DNA from: CAVQCT01 sp964520865
GTDB lineage: Bacteria; Zixibacteria; MSB-5A5; GN15; FEB-12
Direction of reading: 5' to 3'
Length of the DNA stretch: 56,172 bases
Assembly: GCA_964520865.1 (NCBI GenBank)
Contig: CAZFOY010000020.1
Coordinates: 1-56,172 of the forward strand
Shown: positions 7,765 to 15,700 of the stretch, piece by piece
Layout of the letters: each line of letters begins with the position of its first letter
Position numbering within the stretch: position 1 is the stretch's first letter
Notes under the pieces: generated by a model
The model's database searches: none
The model's input: only the letters and a program-made list of their open reading frames with translations
Told to the model about the DNA's origin: nothing
Made by a program: the position numbers and the translations under genes

Positions 7765-9777
7765 CTAAGCCACCGGGGCTCCCTCTTGTTTGATCGCCGG
7801 ATGCCAGACCTTCTGGGCTTTGCTTTGAACGGCATCCCCTTCACCCCGCTTGACACGGACGATTGCATCGTAATTGCATATCTGATAACAGGCCCCGCAC
7901 TGAATGCACTTGTCCTGAATGATGCTGTGGAGTTCCTTCGGTTTTCCGACGATGGCGTCGGTCGGACATGGTTTCAGGCAGGCGAGGCAACCGGTACATT
8001 TCTCAGTGATAGCGTGCGATACCAGTTCCTTGCAAACACCGGCAGGGCACCTCTTTTCGAGGATATGCACCAGATACTCCTGCCTGAAGTACCGGATGGT
8101 CGACAGGATCGGATTCGGCGCACTTCCACCGAGTTGACAGAGGCTGGTGTCAATGAGCACCTGACCTAATTCCTCGAGGAGTTCCAGATCCTCCATCTTG
8201 CCACGACCTTCGCAGATGTCGGTCAGGATGGTGAGCATCGTCCGGATCCCTTCGCGGCACGGCAAACACTTGCCGCAGCTCTCTTCCTGGAGAAAGGTCA
8301 GGAAGTATCTGGCGACATCGACCATGCACGAATCTTCGTCCATCACGATCATACCGCCTGAGCCCATCATGGAACCGGCTTTTGTGAGTTCATCAAAGTC
8401 GACCGGGAGATCGAGAAGGTTCACGGCTTGTTCGTCCTCACGAATATCTCCGTGAGCAACGAGACTTTCGTGTATCTTCTTCTCGCCGGTCTCGACTATG
8501 AGTGTTCCGCCGGACGGTCCCCCCGTCTGCACCGCTTTGAACCGCTTGTTCCCGCGGACGCCGCCTCCGATATCATAGAGAATCTCGCGAAGTTTGATCC
8601 CCATCGGCACCTCGACCAACCCGGTGTTGTTGACCTTGCCGGTAAGAGCGAAGATCTTGGTTCCTTTCGATCCGGTCGTGCCGATCGACGAATACCAATC
8701 GGCTCCTTTTTCGACAATAAGCGGCACGTTCGCCCAGGTCTCGACATTGTTCAGGTTGCTCGGTTTATCCCAGAGACCAGCTTCAACGGTATGGATGTAC
8801 TTGGCGCGAGGTTCACCAATCCGGCCTTCCAAAGAGGCCATCAGCGCCGTGGACTCTCCGCAGACAAAGGCACCGCCTCCGCGCGATATGTCGATGTCGA
8901 AATTGAATCCGCTGCCCAAAATGTTCTTTCCCAGCAAACCGTATTCTCTCGCCGACTCGATTGCGATCCCGATATTCCGGGCCGCGAGCGGATACTCGTT
9001 TCGCACGTACACGAATCCTTCGGGACAGCCGATGGCGAATGCACCAATTACCATACCCTCGATCACTGCGTGCGGATTTCCTTCGAGCAGGGAGCGATCC
9101 ATAAAGGCACCCGGATCGCCTTCATCGGCATTACATATCACGTATTTGGGGGTTCCCGGGGCCTTTCGACATGAATCCCATTTCTTTCCGGTCAGGTATC
9201 CGCCGCCTCCGCGACCGCGAAGGCCGGATCGTTTGACCAGGTCAATGACCTGCTCCGGCTTCATCGTGGTCAGGGCTTTAGCCAGCGATTGATATCCGCC
9301 GAGACAGATATAATCATGAATGGCGGTCGGATCGATGAGATTATTCTTGCCGATTAACAAGCGCATCTGCTTCTTGAAAAACGGTACTTCGTCTTCATGC
9401 TCGTACGACTCGCCCGTCACCGGATCCTTGTAAAGCAGCTTGTGAACCACTTTGCCGCTCTTGATAGTCTGATTCACGATTAGCTCGACGTCTTTCGGTG
9501 TCACCTTCACATAGAAGATCTTCTCCGGATGAATGGTCATAAGGGGGCCCCATTCACACGGTCCGGGACATCCGGTTGCCTTGATCTCGACCTGATCTTC
9601 CAGCCGACTCTCGGCAATTTTCCGCCGCAAGGTGGTCAGGACCGCTTCACATCCGCAGGCCTGACAGCCGGTACCGGCACAGACGCTGATAATCGTCTTG
9701 TTGTCCTTGCGCTGCGACAGGAGCCGGCTCCGAAGAGCCTCCAGTTCACGGGAAGAGTGAAGTTGGGTCGGTTTCAT
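7765..9777 (-). CDS. nuoF: NuoF/HydB-like NADH-binding FMN iron-sulfur subunit
   Basis: A 670-residue flavoprotein that exchanges electrons between NAD(H) and iron-sulfur clusters. Domains in order: a thioredoxin-like [2Fe-2S] domain (CAGTGCQACGC near residue 32, CPGPC near 70); the FMN/NADH domain with GRGGGGYLTGKKW near 190, NADEGDPGAFMDR and GGGAFVCGESTAL; an SLBB domain; the [4Fe-4S] motif ESCGKCLPCREG near 498; and a C-terminal two-cluster ferredoxin (CTGCLACLKPCP, CIQCGACYQIC). This architecture is that of the soluble bifurcating or NADP-reducing hydrogenase subunits (HydB/HndC) rather than respiratory NuoF, which lacks the two ends. Its start overlaps the nuoE stop by 4 bases (ATGA). 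Confidence 0.95.
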   Translation of the reverse strand: MKPTQLHSSRELEALRSRLLSQRKDNKTIISVCAGTGCQACGCEAVLTTLRRKIAESRLEDQVEIKATGCPGPCEWGPLMTIHPEKIFYVKVTPKDVELIVNQTIKSGKVVHKLLYKDPVTGESYEHEDEVPFFKKQMRLLIGKNNLIDPTAIHDYICLGGYQSLAKALTTMKPEQVIDLVKRSGLRGRGGGGYLTGKKWDSCRKAPGTPKYVICNADEGDPGAFMDRSLLEGNPHAVIEGMVIGAFAIGCPEGFVYVRNEYPLAARNIGIAIESAREYGLLGKNILGSGFNFDIDISRGGGAFVCGESTALMASLEGRIGEPRAKYIHTVEAGLWDKPSNLNNVETWANVPLIVEKGADWYSSIGTTGSKGTKIFALTGKVNNTGLVEVPMGIKLREILYDIGGGVRGNKRFKAVQTGGPSGGTLIVETGEKKIHESLVAHGDIREDEQAVNLLDLPVDFDELTKAGSMMGSGGMIVMDEDSCMVDVARYFLTFLQEESCGKCLPCREGIRTMLTILTDICEGRGKMEDLELLEELGQVLIDTSLCQLGGSAPNPILSTIRYFRQEYLVHILEKRCPAGVCKELVSHAITEKCTGCLACLKPCPTDAIVGKPKELHSIIQDKCIQCGACYQICNYDAIVRVKRGEGDAVQSKAQKVWHPAIKQEGAPVA

Positions 9778-10286
9778 GCTTCCTCCTCGTCGTCCGCAGA
9801 CTCACCTTTGTCAAGCCGGGCAAGAATCTTGTCCACCTTGGTTACGGTCATATTCCCATAGAAAGAGTCATCCACCGTGATCAACGGTCCAAGCGCACAC
9901 GCTCCAAGGCAGTTCACCGTCTCAAGGCTGAATTTCAAGTCGGAAGTAGTGCCACCCGGATCGATTCCGAGTTCGCGCTGAAACTTGTCCACGATGACAT
10001 TTGCCTGACGCACATGACATGCGGTCCCGGTGCACACGCAGACATGATGTTTGCCTTTCGGCGTAAGACTGAACGACCGATAGAATGTCGCGACACCAAA
10101 AACCTGAGCCATCGGCAATTCCATCTTTTTCGCCACCATCTTGAGCGCCTCGATCGGCAGATAGCGGTAATGTTTCTGAATGTCCTGGAGAATCATGATC
10201 AGCGCAGTCTGCTTGGCCTCGTATCGATTGACAATCGCATCGATCGCTTCTTCGAGATCGTACTTTTCCTTCACTGCCGTGGTCAT
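9774..10286 (-). CDS. nuoE: NuoE-like [2Fe-2S] thioredoxin-fold subunit
   Basis: A 170-residue subunit carrying one [2Fe-2S] cluster, the partner of NuoF-type proteins in complex I and in soluble HydABC-type hydrogenases. The four ligands are in CVCTGTACHV and NCLGACALGP, the standard Cx4C...Cx3C arrangement. An N-terminal helical bundle (about residues 8-85, with FGVATFYRSF) precedes the thioredoxin-like fold. The ATG at 10286 overlaps the stop of the HdrA N-half gene by 4 bases, and the longer frame to 10499 would lie inside that gene, so the shorter start is preferred. The C-terminus ends in an acidic tail. Confidence 0.95.
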   Translation of the reverse strand: MTTAVKEKYDLEEAIDAIVNRYEAKQTALIMILQDIQKHYRYLPIEALKMVAKKMELPMAQVFGVATFYRSFSLTPKGKHHVCVCTGTACHVRQANVIVDKFQRELGIDPGGTTSDLKFSLETVNCLGACALGPLITVDDSFYGNMTVTKVDKILARLDKGESADDEEEA

Positions 10287-11257
10287 TTCACCCCTCCTTC
10301 GATCGGAGTCAACTGAGGTTCCGGCATCGGCTGCGCCCCGGTCAGCGGCGTGAGATCGTGATCCGGTCCCATGACACTTCGATGCGTGATTTCCAGTGCT
10401 TTGCCTTCTTTCACCACCTGCTTGCCGAGCGACAGGCGCCGTTCGAGCGGATACGGCTTGCTCGGGCAGGCCTCGTAGCATGAACCGCAGCTGTTGCACA
10501 AAGTGGGATCGACATAGCGCGCTTTCTTGCGCACCCGGACTTTGAAATTCCCGACATACCCTTTCACCTCTTCGACCTCAGCATACGTCATCAACTTGAT
10601 ATGCGGATGCTTCCCTACCGACACCATCTTGGGCGTGAGGATGCAGGCGGCACAATCGAGTGTTGGGAATGTCTTGTCGAATTTGGACATGTGGCCGCCG
10701 ATCGACGGTTCCTTTTCGACCAGGACGACATCATACCCGGCGTCGGCAACTTGAAGCGCAGCTTCGATCCCGGCAATCCCTCCACCGACTATCATTACGC
10801 GATTGAGGATCGGGACTTTGCGCATCTCCAACGGCTGGTGGAACTTTACGCGCGCCACTGCCCCCTTAAGAAGCGCAAGTGCTTTGTTCGTTGCGAGTCG
10901 CGGATCAATCGTCACCCAACTGACCTGTTCGCGGATGTTGGTCATTTCGAAGAAATAGCGATTGAGTCCGGCCTCTTCGACCGCCTTGCGAAAGGTCGGC
11001 TCATGCATGAGCGGACTGCAGGCAGCTACCACCACCCGATCAAGCTTGAGCTCACGAATGTCCTTCTGGATAAGTTCCTGGCCGGGATCGGAGCACATGA
11101 ACCGATAATGTCGGGCGATCGTGACCCCGGGGACTTTTGACATTTCTTCGGCCACTTTGACGACATCGACTGTCTTCGCGATATTGGTACCACAGTGACA
11201 GACGTAGACGCCTATTTTCGGCGTCCCGTTTTCCGAATGAGCCGGAGGGTTGGTCAT
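10283..11257 (-). CDS. hdrA: HdrA N-terminal half (split heterodisulfide reductase subunit A)
   Basis: A 324-residue flavoprotein fragment matching only the first half of HdrA. The N-terminal domain opens KIGVYVCHCGTN (Cys20, Cys22) and has VVAACSPLMHEPTFR. The FAD dinucleotide motif GGGIAGIEAAL is at about residue 155, followed by KTFPTLDCAACILTPKM. One [4Fe-4S] motif, CNSCGSCYEACP (about 251-262), is the first half of the ferredoxin normally inserted in HdrA. The protein then ends in a Pro-rich tail, and the remaining HdrA domains are on the NuoG fusion (5998-7755). It is a clean open frame with 4-bp overlaps on both sides, so this is a stable split, not a frameshift: the two halves lie 2.5 kb apart with nuoE and nuoF between them. 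It should assemble with the fusion to form one bifurcating FAD site. Confidence 0.92.
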   Translation of the reverse strand: MTNPPAHSENGTPKIGVYVCHCGTNIAKTVDVVKVAEEMSKVPGVTIARHYRFMCSDPGQELIQKDIRELKLDRVVVAACSPLMHEPTFRKAVEEAGLNRYFFEMTNIREQVSWVTIDPRLATNKALALLKGAVARVKFHQPLEMRKVPILNRVMIVGGGIAGIEAALQVADAGYDVVLVEKEPSIGGHMSKFDKTFPTLDCAACILTPKMVSVGKHPHIKLMTYAEVEEVKGYVGNFKVRVRKKARYVDPTLCNSCGSCYEACPSKPYPLERRLSLGKQVVKEGKALEITHRSVMGPDHDLTPLTGAQPMPEPQLTPIEGGVK

Positions 11258-12135
11258 ACCGCCGCTCCTTTCATCAGCCCGCAGAGTTTGGTCGGCTCGA
11301 CCAGAAGTTTGTCGAGTCCCATATCTTCCGACGAGATTCCCAGCGCCGCTCCGAGCAAATGACTGAAGTAGACGACGGGTATCTTGAATTGCCGTCCGTA
11401 GGTCTGATTGATCTTGTCCTGATACGCTTCGAGATTCATCTGACAGAGCGGACAGGCCGTCGCGATTACATCGGCTTCGGTGTCGGCGGCTGCCTGAAGA
11501 AGCTTCATAATCAGATCGAGGGCGATATCTTCCTTCGTTGTCATTAGCATGCCGCCACAGCAACGAACCTTGCACGGATACGGCACTACTTGGGCGCCGA
11601 TCGCCGACAATAGGTTGTCCATCGACACCGGTTCATCGACATCGTCAAAGTAGCCGTGCGGACGCACGATCTGGCAACCGTAGTAGGGAGCGACCCGCAG
11701 CCCCTGAAGGCTCCGTGTCGCTTTGGACTTAATGACCCCGACGCCGAGATCGTTCACGAGAATATCGAGCGGGTGTCGGACCTCAACCAACGAATCGTAG
11801 GTCAGGCCGGCTGCCGAGAGCGCCTCGTTGATCTTGGCCCGTTCCTTGGGATCCCAGGCGATATGCCGGTTGGTTTTGCGCAGGATTGTGTAACAGCTGC
11901 TGCACGGCGCGCAAACCTGCATATCCATGGACTGAGCCAGTGCGAGATTGCGGGCACTGATCGCATACCCGACAATTTTCTTGACTGACATGTACATGGT
12001 GGCGCCGCAGCAGTTCCAGTCGTCGATCTCATGGAGACCGATATCGAGCGCCTTGAAGACTGCTCGGATCGACTTGTCGTACGGGCTGGCCGTATGCTCC
12101 AGACTGCAGCCCGGATAATATGCGTATTGGAGCAT
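11254..12135 (-). CDS. hdrB: Heterodisulfide reductase subunit B (HdrB)
   Basis: A 293-residue protein with two CCG domains, which in HdrB hold the noncubane [4Fe-4S] clusters where the disulfide is cleaved. Domain 1 has PGCSLE (Cys10), WNCCGA and CAPCSSC; domain 2 has YYGCQ, VRCCGG and CPLCQMN. All expected cysteines are present. The ATG at 12135 shares one base with the hdrC stop (TGATG); a GTG three bases upstream is an equally coupled alternative. The physiological substrate cannot be CoM-S-S-CoB in a bacterium. Candidates are another thiol/disulfide pair or a protein partner, and nothing in the window identifies it. Confidence 0.95.
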   Translation of the reverse strand: MLQYAYYPGCSLEHTASPYDKSIRAVFKALDIGLHEIDDWNCCGATMYMSVKKIVGYAISARNLALAQSMDMQVCAPCSSCYTILRKTNRHIAWDPKERAKINEALSAAGLTYDSLVEVRHPLDILVNDLGVGVIKSKATRSLQGLRVAPYYGCQIVRPHGYFDDVDEPVSMDNLLSAIGAQVVPYPCKVRCCGGMLMTTKEDIALDLIMKLLQAAADTEADVIATACPLCQMNLEAYQDKINQTYGRQFKIPVVYFSHLLGAALGISSEDMGLDKLLVEPTKLCGLMKGAAV

Positions 12136-12722
12136 CACCCTTCTCCAAATTCATTGGCCTTCTTGATGATGGCCTGTACATCGTTTACTCTCTTCAATTT
12201 TTCGGGAATCAACCCCATCCGCCCCCGGCGGATCATCGACCAACCGAGCGTCGCGTTTGAAAACAGCCGCCGTATGCCTGTTCGGGCAAAGTAGCGCACG
12301 CCCAGGCCAAGTTCGTAGTTGCGTCCGTAACGATAGACGTTGTTGACAAAAGAACGCGACAGCGTGTGCACGGGAAAGCGTCCGGGATAAATTCCCTTAG
12401 CCATCGCAATCCGCTTAAGCGCGTACATAGTGTCAGTGACCCGAATATCCGATGGACAGCGGACGGTGCAGGAATAGCACGAAGCACACAGCCAGACAGT
12501 CCTGCTTTGAAGTATCTCCTCGGTGCGTCCGGCTCGAAACAGAGCTATTACCTGTCGGGGGGTCAGGTCCATTGCATACGAAACGGGACAGGTTCCGGTG
12601 CACGTCCCGCATTGAAGGCATCGCTTTATCTTGAATCCTTCCGGAAAACTGCCGACCTGCTCCCAGAATGCCGCGCGAAGTTCTGCCTCTTTGGGCTGAA
12701 GAGACCCGGTTTTCCCGCTCAT
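12135..12722 (-). CDS. hdrC: Heterodisulfide reductase subunit C (HdrC), first gene of the operon
   Basis: A 195-residue iron-sulfur protein that relays electrons between HdrA and HdrB. Two [4Fe-4S] motifs are visible: CLQCGTCTGTCP from Cys35 and CASCYSCTVRCP from about Cys79. The rest is helical and basic, as in the soluble HdrC family, with no membrane helix, so this is not the membrane-bound HdrDE type. It is the promoter-proximal gene of the hydrogenase-Hdr-Nuo operon. A sigma70-like promoter lies about 90 bases upstream (12811-12839). The stop overlaps the hdrB start. Confidence 0.95.
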   Translation of the reverse strand: MSGKTGSLQPKEAELRAAFWEQVGSFPEGFKIKRCLQCGTCTGTCPVSYAMDLTPRQVIALFRAGRTEEILQSRTVWLCASCYSCTVRCPSDIRVTDTMYALKRIAMAKGIYPGRFPVHTLSRSFVNNVYRYGRNYELGLGVRYFARTGIRRLFSNATLGWSMIRRGRMGLIPEKLKRVNDVQAIIKKANEFGEG

Positions 12723-12810
12723 ATAGGCTCCTTGCTGGCTCGGTGTAACTTAGATCGTGATTGACTCGTCGGTCCGGCCGACAGCACATAACTCGACCGT
12801 TCCATAGAGA

Positions 12811-12839
12811 ATTTTATCCATGTTAACAAAACCGGTCAA
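12811..12839 (-). promoter_or_regulatory. Sigma70-like promoter of the hydrogenase-Hdr-Nuo operon
   Basis: Read on the minus strand: TTGACC (12839-12834), a 17-bp spacer, then TAAAAT (12816-12811). Transcription would start near 12803 and give an 80-nt leader before hdrC. The surrounding 12790-12990 region is clearly more AT-rich than its neighbours. A 95-codon open frame that spans this promoter is not considered a gene. Confidence 0.65.
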
Positions 12840-13032
12840 GAGATAATTTTCACAAGCGATCTTCTCATATGCGACGATATGAAATACATAAAAGGTTGTA
12901 ATCATCCAAGTTGCCTTGTAAAAATATCGAGTATTAACACCATTTAATGCATGATTTATCATATTAGTTGACATGATCTTACTTGTGGCGAGTTGGCTAT
13001 TCCCTGAATTTCTGTGTCCACCCAAGGAGCAA

Positions 13033-13079
13033 GTCACTTAATAGTGACAGCAATGCAGACGTGTCACATATTGGTGACA
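13033..13079. promoter_or_regulatory. Two tandem palindromes, 30 bp centre to centre (candidate operators)
   Basis: Site 1, GTCACTTAATAGTGAC (13033-13048), has 6-bp perfect arms around TAAT. Site 2, TGTCACATATTGGTGACA (13062-13079), has 6-bp perfect arms around a 6-bp centre. Both share the half-site TCAC/GTGA, and their centres are 30 bp apart, about three helical turns. They sit between the hydrogenase operon promoter and the divergent TetR gene. Binding by the TetR protein or by a CRP/FNR-type regulator are both possible. Confidence 0.55.
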
Positions 13080-13258
13080 AAAAGCCTGCCTGACCGGAGT
13101 TCCCCCTAAGTGAAAAGGATTTAACAGAACCGTTGAGGGCAGTTAGCTCGCCGACCATGTCCCCAACAAGTGACTTGACAGATTCAACATTTCCGCACAG
13201 CTTGAAGTATTACGGACAAACAAGGCGATGTTACCATCGCCGGAAAGGCGAGTCCATT

Positions 13259-13897
13259 ATGTCAGCCGGCAGTGCGGTAAAGAGAGATAAGCAGGCAACG
13301 CGAGCGAGGATTCTGGCAGCTGTGGGTACAATTCTATCCCGTCATGGCTTCGCGAAACTCGGAGTCAACTCGATTGCGAACGAGGCCGGTATAGATAAGG
13401 TCCTCATCTACCGGTATTTCGGAAATCTCGAGGGCTTGCTGGAAGCTTATGTTGAAGACAACGAGGCTTCGGTTTCGCTGCCTCCCCTGAGCTGGCCATC
13501 GAGGGAACGAGTATCGGGCCCAGCCGCCGTGACCTCGGCGCTTCTTTGTGACCAGCTGGAGGAATTGCGCCGCCGGCCGATCGCCCAGGCAACCCTCCGG
13601 TGTGAATCGCAGTCAGGCAACATTGTGACGGATCGACTCTCGTTAGCCCGGGAGAAAATGGCGAAGGAGTATCTTTCCAAGCTGCCATTTAACCTGGAGA
13701 AGCACCCTCACGCCGATCCGGGTGCAGTGTTCGCCTTATTGCACGCGGGGATATCTTACCTGGTCCTGAACGCCGCCAGAATTGACTTCTATCAGGGAAT
13801 CGATCTCAAATCAGCCCGGGGCTGGAAACGCATTGAACGAGCGATCGACACACTTGTCGCGACCTATTTTGAGCGCGAATCGGAGTCCGGAGAGTAG
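13259..13897 (+). CDS. TetR/AcrR-family transcriptional regulator
   Basis: A 212-residue regulator with an N-terminal TetR helix-turn-helix (VNSIANEAGIDKVLIYRYFGN, about residues 36-56) and a C-terminal helical ligand-binding and dimerisation domain. The ATG at 13259 is chosen because the family domain starts within 15 residues of it and GGAAAGG lies upstream; a frame open to 13133 would add an unrelated 42-residue leader. It is divergent from the hydrogenase-Hdr operon, with tandem palindromes in the shared 536-bp gap, so control of that operon and of itself is a reasonable inference. The ligand is unknown. Apart from the palindromes and the operon promoter, I see no other feature in the gap. 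Confidence 0.9.
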   Translation: MSAGSAVKRDKQATRARILAAVGTILSRHGFAKLGVNSIANEAGIDKVLIYRYFGNLEGLLEAYVEDNEASVSLPPLSWPSRERVSGPAAVTSALLCDQLEELRRRPIAQATLRCESQSGNIVTDRLSLAREKMAKEYLSKLPFNLEKHPHADPGAVFALLHAGISYLVLNAARIDFYQGIDLKSARGWKRIERAIDTLVATYFERESESGE

Positions 13898-13919
13898 ACA
13901 AACTGACGGATAAAATGCA

Positions 13920-14360
13920 TCACTGATGCTTCATAGTTTCGAACGCCAGACCTACCGCCCAGACATGACTCTCGTGAGCCGCGTTGTACGCGAACTCCTC
14001 AAGCGATATCAGACTCAGTTCATGGTCCGGCTCGATCGGCGTTCCCTCCCGGCTGATCGCCTTGCCCAAATAGAAGTGAGAGATCTTGTTCACTCGCCGG
14101 CCGCTCTTCGGACTGACCGCATACTGTCCCGCGACGGCGATCTCAGATGCTAACCGTACAGTCCAGCCGATCTCCTCTTTGACTTCGCGATGCAAAGCAT
14201 CTTCGACCGTTTCCCCCTCGTCTACTCCGCCGCCGGGAAGAAAATACATCCCCCGGTGCTTCACCGATACCAACTTGCCGTCCTCCTCGAACAGAATCAG
14301 GTAGGCGGATGGTCTGTCACTGTAGGTCTGGTCTGATTCTCGAAGACCAAATTGTTTCAT
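13920..14360 (-). CDS. Nudix hydrolase
   Basis: A 146-residue Nudix-fold enzyme that hydrolyses a nucleoside diphosphate linked to another group. The full Nudix box Gx5Ex7REUxEExGU is at residues 44-66, with Gly44, Glu50, Arg58, Glu59, Glu62, Glu63 and Gly65 all present. The preceding MYFLPGGG fits house-cleaning members such as the MutT and ADP-ribose groups. Length is normal. It ends 22 bases from the convergent TetR gene and lies 90 bases downstream of the secreted-protein gene on the same strand. The substrate cannot be told from the sequence. Confidence 0.92.
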   Translation of the reverse strand: MKQFGLRESDQTYSDRPSAYLILFEEDGKLVSVKHRGMYFLPGGGVDEGETVEDALHREVKEEIGWTVRLASEIAVAGQYAVSPKSGRRVNKISHFYLGKAISREGTPIEPDHELSLISLEEFAYNAAHESHVWAVGLAFETMKHQ

Positions 14361-14450
14361 GGACTAACTCTTGTCCTCAAGTTCGGCATCCCGGATCAAA
14401 CAAGCTGCGACCGACCGCATGCCTATGAAGATAATGCAATATCCTCACCG

Positions 14451-15071
14451 CTACGGCGTGGAAGGAAGGACTTCGACAATCTCGCAATCCTCGAGGGAAA
14501 TGCTTTTCATCGGTTCATGTTTCGTGCGGAGACCTCTGGACCAGTCCACCGAGACACGTCCTCGCACGAGTACGCGCTGGAACAGCACGGAATCCCGGCC
14601 GTTCACGATGAGATATTCCATTGGCAGTCCCAGTGGATAGACATCCCGTACCGAGTTCTCAAGCCCGAAGGCGCTCAGATCCGGTTCGATCACCGGGGTT
14701 GTTTCCGAACGAAATTTCAGATCCATCTCGTCGAGATAAAAGGCAAAGTTCGCGGAATCGAAGGCCAAATCACCGAATTTGAGATCTATCGGCAGTTTCC
14801 CTTTAGCTTCCGGCTTGACGGCGTAGGGTCGTTCCCAGTAGATACTCCCCTCGAAGTCCATCACCTTGTTGTCAAAGCTTCTTGCCAGACTTTCCATGGC
14901 ATCGTAACCGGCACTATCATTGCCCGCCCGGGTAAATGCCACTCCAAAATTGGTTCGAAAGTCTCTGACGGTCATTCGGTCGACTCGATCACCCCCGCCG
15001 CATTCGGCAATAGTCAGTGTGACTACCAGGCCCAGGGATGCTGTGATCGCAACAGCGGTCGATCGTGACAT
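14451..15071 (-). CDS. Predicted secreted protein of unknown function
   Basis: A 206-residue protein with an N-terminal signal sequence: MSRSTAVA, then a hydrophobic stretch to about residue 22. The CGGGD after it does not fit a lipobox well, because the residues before Cys are AE. The mature part is mixed alpha/beta and rich in Asp, Glu, Phe and Arg. It contains KVMDFEGSIYWERPYAVKPE and a terminal SISLEDCEIVEVLPSTP, which looks like a beta-strand-rich protein of periplasm or cell surface. I do not recognise the family. It lies between a Nudix gene and a thioesterase gene on the same strand, with gaps of 90 and 152 bp, so it is probably transcribed alone. Confidence 0.75.
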   Translation of the reverse strand: MSRSTAVAITASLGLVVTLTIAECGGGDRVDRMTVRDFRTNFGVAFTRAGNDSAGYDAMESLARSFDNKVMDFEGSIYWERPYAVKPEAKGKLPIDLKFGDLAFDSANFAFYLDEMDLKFRSETTPVIEPDLSAFGLENSVRDVYPLGLPMEYLIVNGRDSVLFQRVLVRGRVSVDWSRGLRTKHEPMKSISLEDCEIVEVLPSTP

Positions 15072-15223
15072 GTATTCACCTCCCGCTTTAGAATGAAGCT
15101 ATACCCTCAAGACGCGCCGGTTGTCCGCGATGGGCAATTTGCAGGATAACGCTGCACTGATTGTTCGCCTGCAACATGCGACAATTGGGCTCCGGAGTGC
15201 AATCAAAAAGTGGAAGCGTATCG

Positions 15224-15625
15224 TCAGATCACTTTCAGCGATGCCTCAGCTTCGACACAAACATCTTCGCCGACGGATATCCGGCAGACTGCCCAGACGA
15301 ACTCTCCCCGGGTTCTGACGAATGTTGCTCGGGCTTCCAACTTCTCACCAATCAAGACGGATTTTTTGTAACGAACGCTTAGATTACAGGTCATCGGACG
15401 TCCACCAAAGCGGCTGCGGGCCAGGTGCACCATGACGGCGTCGGCGATTGACGCAAGTATCCCTCCGTGGACAATTCCGTCGTAGCTTTGAAACCGCTCA
15501 TCGACCGTCGTTCTGCACCAGGCGTTGGTCTCGTCGGCTTCCATAGCGAGCCCTAGCCCGCCCGGATTATGTTGACTGCAGGCAAAGCAGTTGTCGTGGG
15601 AGAGGTATTCGGCCGGCTCTTTCAT
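15224..15625 (-). CDS. Hotdog-fold thioesterase (PaaI/DUF4442-like)
   Basis: A 133-residue hotdog protein likely to hydrolyse acyl-CoA or a similar thioester in the cytoplasm. The catalytic-region signature GIVHGGILASIADA, with the HGG loop and a downstream Asp, is typical of the PaaI group, and RYKKSVLIGEKLEARA forms the following beta strands. The N-terminus holds NCFACSQHNPGGLGL, a Cys pair and Gly-rich turn common in this subfamily. The ATG at 15625 is chosen because GAGGAG lies 6 bases upstream; another ATG at 15646 would add seven residues. It is divergent from the DUF134 gene and shares its 75-bp control region. Confidence 0.88.
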   Translation of the reverse strand: MKEPAEYLSHDNCFACSQHNPGGLGLAMEADETNAWCRTTVDERFQSYDGIVHGGILASIADAVMVHLARSRFGGRPMTCNLSVRYKKSVLIGEKLEARATFVRTRGEFVWAVCRISVGEDVCVEAEASLKVI

Positions 15626-15654
15626 TTTCTTCTCCTCACCGTGCAATATTCTCC

Positions 15655-15684
15655 TTGACTTATTATGCGCATATGCTCATAATA
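15655..15684 (+). promoter_or_regulatory. Promoter with a 24-bp palindrome between -35 and -10 (candidate DUF134 operator)
   Basis: TTGACT (15655-15660), a 17-bp spacer, then CATAAT (15678-15683) forms a sigma70-like promoter ahead of the DUF134 gene, whose start follows AGGAGAAAAGAT. A near-perfect 24-bp palindrome (15661-15684) fills the spacer and -10: left arm TATTATGCGCAT, right arm ATGCTCATAATA, with one mismatch pair. The placement suggests tight autoregulation, probably by the DUF134 protein itself; this is inference. Confidence 0.65.
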
Positions 15685-15700
15685 CGACAGGAGAAAAGAT

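Noticed and set aside
10283..11257. HdrA N-half considered as a frameshifted or truncated hdrA pseudogene
   Set aside because: The missing half is intact in a fusion gene of the same operon, and both genes have coupled starts and clean frames, so a functional split is more likely.
12750..13037. 95-codon open frame upstream of hdrC on the minus strand
   Set aside because: It spans the AT-rich region with the predicted operon promoter and has no ribosome binding site or domain.
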